Origin: Corynebacterium appendicis CIP 107643
GTDB taxonomy: Bacteria; Actinomycetota; Actinomycetes; Mycobacteriales; Mycobacteriaceae
NCBI RefSeq assembly: GCF_030408415.1
Contig: NZ_CP046976.1
Span: 1,302,001-1,366,000, forward strand
Length of the DNA: 64,000 nt
Direction: 5' to 3'
Under the pieces are notes generated by a model, which had not been told where the DNA came from, searched no databases, and worked only from the letters and a program-made list of their open reading frames with translations. Of the stretch, positions 61,166-64,000 are shown in pieces (the stretch's first letter is position 1; the number at the start of each line of letters is the position of its first letter). The translations under genes and the position numbers were made by a program.

Positions 61166-61171
61166 GACGCA

Positions 61172-62083
61172 TCACCGCTTCCGTTTCTCGCGGTCAACGG
61201 GCCACATCGGCTGCAGTGCGTGCCAGTCTTCCGGGTGCGCGGCGATATTCGCGGCGAAGCCGTCGGCGATGCGCTGCGTGGTCCCGGCGACATCGGTGAC
61301 AGGGATCTCCGGGGACACGGCGTGGCCCCAATCAGGTTCAGCGGCAGAACCCTCGAACCAGGAGTGGGCCACGTGCAGTCCGGCGCCCGTGTCCAATGCC
61401 AGCTTCGCCGGCCCGGCGGGCAGGGTGGTCTCCTCACCGAAGAACGTCACCGGCACCCCGCGCGGGGTCATGTCCCGCTCCCCCATCAGGCAAACGATCC
61501 CGCCGCAGGAGAGCACCGACTTCAAGCGTTCGTAAGGAGGAACTGCCGAACCGGTGGCGGCGAGAACCTCGAAGCCGAGGGAGTCGCGGTAATCCACGAA
61601 GGCATCGAAAAGCGCCTCGGGCCGCAGCCTTTCTGCGACCGTGGCGAAACCGCCGTAGCGGTTGACCAGCCACATGCCCGCCATGTCCCAGTTTCCCGAA
61701 TGCGGGAGGGTGAGAATGAGCCCCTTGCCGCGGGACAGAGTCACCTCAAGGTGCTCGCGGCCGCGCACCCCGGCGTCGAGTCGCGCAAGCACGCCAGGGT
61801 CACCCGCGATCGCCGGTAGACGAAATGCTTCGTTCCAGTAGCGCGCGTACGAGCGCATTGAATCGCGCACCAGCGCACGGGTGACATTTTCCGCACCGAC
61901 GACGCGGGTGAGGTTGCGGCGGAGCATGTCCGCCCCGCGTCCCTTGTCCGACGCGATATCGGCGCCGGCGTTGAACAGCGCCGAAGCTGCACGCGGCGGC
62001 AGGTGCCGGACGGCCTTCCACCCGGCGATATACCCGGCAGCCGCCAGACGCTCGGACAACGTCGTTTCCGCCGCGGCCGCCAC
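61172..62083 (-). CDS. patA: Phosphatidylinositol mannoside acyltransferase PatA
   Basis: A 303-residue LpxL/HtrB-family membrane-associated acyltransferase that acylates the mannose of PIM1/PIM2. The catalytic HX4D motif is ILTLPHSGNWDMAGMW (His and Asp of HSGNWD); GGIVCLMGERDMTPRGVPVTFFG is the second conserved block. GTG at 62083 overlaps the pgsA TAG stop by one base; the longer open frame reads through pgsA and is a shadow. It sits between pgsA and pimA. Confidence 0.94.
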   Translation of the reverse strand: MAAAAETTLSERLAAAGYIAGWKAVRHLPPRAASALFNAGADIASDKGRGADMLRRNLTRVVGAENVTRALVRDSMRSYARYWNEAFRLPAIAGDPGVLARLDAGVRGREHLEVTLSRGKGLILTLPHSGNWDMAGMWLVNRYGGFATVAERLRPEALFDAFVDYRDSLGFEVLAATGSAVPPYERLKSVLSCGGIVCLMGERDMTPRGVPVTFFGEETTLPAGPAKLALDTGAGLHVAHSWFEGSAAEPDWGHAVSPEIPVTDVAGTTQRIADGFAANIAAHPEDWHALQPMWPVDREKRKR

Positions 62084-62739
62084 TAGTGCGTATCCTCCGG
62101 TTCGGGAACGCCTGCAGGCGCGGCGATGCGCTGGTTCGCTTTCGGGTCGCGGGAGGCCTTGTACAGACGTTGCACGACCGTGATGACAGAGCCCACGGCG
62201 AGCGTCCACAGCGCGACTTCCAGCGCCAGATTCACACCGAGCCCATCGAGAAAGAGCCCGCCGACAGCGAGAATGAGGCGTTCGGGCCGTTCGATCAACC
62301 CGCCGTTGACCTTCAAACCGCCCGCTTCGGCACGGGCTTTGATGTAGCTGATGGTCTGCGACAGTGCGAGCACCACCAGAGCCACAACCACCGTCGATTT
62401 ATCCGCCTGGTCGACGTAAATGAGCCAGTACGCGATAGCGCCGAACAGCGCGCCATCGGAAAGCCTGTCGCACGAGGCATCGAGGGTCGCGCCGTAGGCC
62501 GTTCCACCGCCGCGCAGCCGCGCCATCGTGCCGTCGATCATGTCGAATGCGGCAAAGAACAACGTCAGCACCGCCGCCCACACCAGGTGGCCGGTTGGGA
62601 TCAGAGTGACAGCGGCGCCGATCGTGGCCAAGGTGCCCAGAACCGTCACGGCATTCGCGGAGAGACCGGCGCGCAACAACAGCTTTGCGACGGGCTCTGC
62701 CACCACCACTGCCGGTTTCCTTCCATGAAGACTGAGCAT
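62083..62739 (-). CDS. pgsA: Phosphatidylinositol phosphate synthase
   Basis: A 218-residue CDP-alcohol phosphotransferase with about six transmembrane helices. The family signature D-x2-D-G-x2-A-R-x8-G-x3-D-x3-D is complete in DMIDGTMARLRGGGTAYGATLDASCD (residues near 66-91). In actinobacteria this gene makes phosphatidylinositol phosphate from CDP-diacylglycerol and inositol phosphate, the lipid on which PIMs are built. ATG at 62739 lies 1 base after the HIT gene stop. Confidence 0.94.
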   Translation of the reverse strand: MLSLHGRKPAVVVAEPVAKLLLRAGLSANAVTVLGTLATIGAAVTLIPTGHLVWAAVLTLFFAAFDMIDGTMARLRGGGTAYGATLDASCDRLSDGALFGAIAYWLIYVDQADKSTVVVALVVLALSQTISYIKARAEAGGLKVNGGLIERPERLILAVGGLFLDGLGVNLALEVALWTLAVGSVITVVQRLYKASRDPKANQRIAAPAGVPEPEDTH

Positions 62740-62740
62740 G

Positions 62741-63325
62741 TCAGGCGCCGTCCTCCCTCACGATCTCTCCCCAGCCCTCGGCCAACAGCGCGCGCGTTTC
62801 CCGCAGCAGCTGCGGCAGAACCTTGGTTCCGTCGATGACCGTCATGAAATTGGAGTCGCCCGCCCACCGCGGCACCACGTGCAGGTGCAGGTGATCGCCG
62901 ACAGAGCCGCCGGACGCTTTGCCCAAGTTGAGCCCCACGTTGATGGCCTCCGGCCGGGAGACCCGCTTGAGCGTGCGGACAGCGAGCTTGGCAAACGACA
63001 TCAGCTCCGCAGTCTCTTCGTCGGTCAGCTCTTCAAGCTCTGCGACCTTGCGGTACGGCACGACCATGAGGTGGCCGGCGTTGTAGGGGTACAGATTGAG
63101 CAGCGCGTAGACAGTCTCGCCGCGCGCGATGATGAGCGCGTCCTCGTCCGACTCTTCCGGAGCAGCAAGGAACGGGTCCGCCTTGCGCTTGTTCCCGCCC
63201 GGAATGGACGAGATATACGCCGAGCGGAACGGCGCCCACAGCCGCACGAGGCGGTCCTGGTCGCCCACGCCGGAATCGACGTACTCCTTCGGTGAATGCG
63301 TCTGCCCCGCAGCTGCGGAGTTCAC
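62741..63325 (-). CDS. HIT-family (histidine triad) nucleotide hydrolase/transferase
   Basis: A 194-residue HIT protein of the Ap4A phosphorylase-like actinobacterial type. The triad is GDHLHLHVVPRW; the upstream helix region includes LNLYPYNAGHLMVVPYRKVAELEEL. GTG at 63325 has GGAGG 5 bases upstream and gives NSAAAGQTHSPKEYVDSGVGDQDRLVRLW; a longer frame would overlap thrS. Position between thrS and pgsA is conserved in actinobacteria. The physiological nucleotide substrate is unknown. Confidence 0.9.
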   Translation of the reverse strand: MNSAAAGQTHSPKEYVDSGVGDQDRLVRLWAPFRSAYISSIPGGNKRKADPFLAAPEESDEDALIIARGETVYALLNLYPYNAGHLMVVPYRKVAELEELTDEETAELMSFAKLAVRTLKRVSRPEAINVGLNLGKASGGSVGDHLHLHVVPRWAGDSNFMTVIDGTKVLPQLLRETRALLAEGWGEIVREDGA

Positions 63326-63353
63326 GCCTCCCTCCGGAGAACTGCCTGCGTGA

Positions 63354-64000
63354 TTATCCGCGGCGGGCCTCAAAGGACACCTCACTCGGCTGCTCGTTGA
63401 GCTGGTCGCCTACCCAGGAACTGATGAGCTCGACGGCTTCATCAACCGGCACGCCGTTGACCTGGCTGCCGTCGAGGAAGCGGAAGCTCACCGCATTCGC
63501 CTCGACATCGCGAGCGCCGGCCAGCAGCATGAACGGAACCTTGCCCTGGGTGTGCGTGCGGATCTTTTTCTGCATGCGATCATCCGAGTGATCGACCTCC
63601 GCGCGGATTCCGCGGGCGCGCAGCTGCTCGGTCAGCGCGTCGAGGTGCGGAGCGAAATCGTCGGCGACTGGGATGCCCACCACCTGGTGCGGTGCGAGCC
63701 ATGCCGGGAAGGCGCCGGCGTAGTGCTCGAGCAGCACGCCGAAGAAGCGCTCGATGGAGCCGAAGAGAGCGCGGTGAATCATCACCGGGCGCTTCTTCGT
63801 GCCGTCGGAGGCGGTGTACTCGAGGTTGAAGCGCTCCGGCAGGTTGAAGTCCAGCTGCACGGTGGACATCTGCCAGGTGCGGCCGATCGCGTCGCGCGCC
63901 TGGACGGAGATCTTCGGGCCGTAGAACGCGGCACCCGCCGGGTCCGGAACCAGCTCCAAGCCAGACTTCTCTGCGACGGACTGGAGGATGTTCGTGGAAC
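63354..64000 (-). CDS. thrS: Threonyl-tRNA synthetase, C-terminal fragment
   Basis: About 215 C-terminal residues are present; the gene continues past the right edge. The catalytic-core end is seen: [42 protein letters not shown] (the zinc/threonine site region), motif 3 [25 protein letters not shown], then the anticodon-binding domain [15 protein letters not shown] and [33 protein letters not shown] sequence. It ends 28 bases before the HIT start, with GGAGGGAGG in between. It begins the thrS-HIT-pgsA-patA-pimA run. Confidence 0.95.
   Translation of the reverse strand, partial: STNILQSVAEKSGLELVPDPAGAAFYGPKISVQARDAIGRTWQMSTVQLDFNLPERFNLEYTASDGTKKRPVMIHRALFGSIERFFGVLLEHYAGAFPAWLAPHQVVGIPVADDFAPHLDALTEQLRARGIRAEVDHSDDRMQKKIRTHTQGKVPFMLLAGARDVEANAVSFRFLDGSQVNGVPVDEAVELISSWVGDQLNEQPSEVSFEARRG

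Overview
The window looks like a core-chromosome segment of a Corynebacterium. It is moderately GC-rich (estimated near 60 percent), lies almost entirely on the minus strand, and carries actinobacterial markers: mihF beside gmk, a pyrR-led pyrimidine operon, the pgsA-patA-pimA phosphatidylinositol-mannoside cluster, rel-apt-secFD-ruvBAC synteny and a PPK2 kinase. Genus is inferred from gene content and order; species is not assigned. I see no prophage, IS element, CRISPR array, rRNA or tRNA.

Layout. 1-8974: gmk (partial), mihF, then pyrF-carB-carA-pyrC-pyrB-pyrR read leftward, led by a candidate PyrR-binding RNA hairpin. 9105-12043 (+): a TIGR01777 epimerase, two YbjN-fold proteins and a small membrane protein. 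12040-14876: a ribose-type (CUT2) ABC transporter. 15019-22384: PPK2, nusB, efp, pepQ, the shikimate genes aroQ-aroB-aroK-aroC and a prepilin-peptidase-like protein. 22500-32458: aroE, mltG, ruvX, alaS, rarA/mgsA, an APH-fold kinase and aspS. 32592-34275 (+): a zinc metallopeptidase and a possible HEPN-CBS fusion.

34438-40784 is a maltose-type (CUT1) sugar operon: MsiK/UgpC-like ATPase, DUF4032 kinase-like protein, binding lipoprotein, two permeases and a DUF624/YesL protein. 40950-46604 holds L-serine dehydratase, hisS, an MBL hydrolase, tpx, a membrane cyclophilin and a small secreted protein. 46803-63325 runs rel, apt, a peptide-binding lipoprotein, secF-secD-yajC, ruvB-ruvA-ruvC, yebC, tesB, a small membrane protein, pimA, patA, pgsA and a HIT protein. 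thrS enters from the right edge.

The strongest unexplained signal is a word, not a gene. The 11-mer GCTTATCGACG occurs 14 times exactly, plus one 10-of-11 copy sharing the 10-mer and one looser variant. It appears in both orientations, in unrelated genes, in two amino-acid contexts (Leu-Ile-Asp and Val-Asp-Lys) and in two intergenic gaps. About 0.03 copies would be expected by chance. Two other features stand out: spaced inverted repeats in both long convergent intergenic regions, and several promoters that look leaderless.
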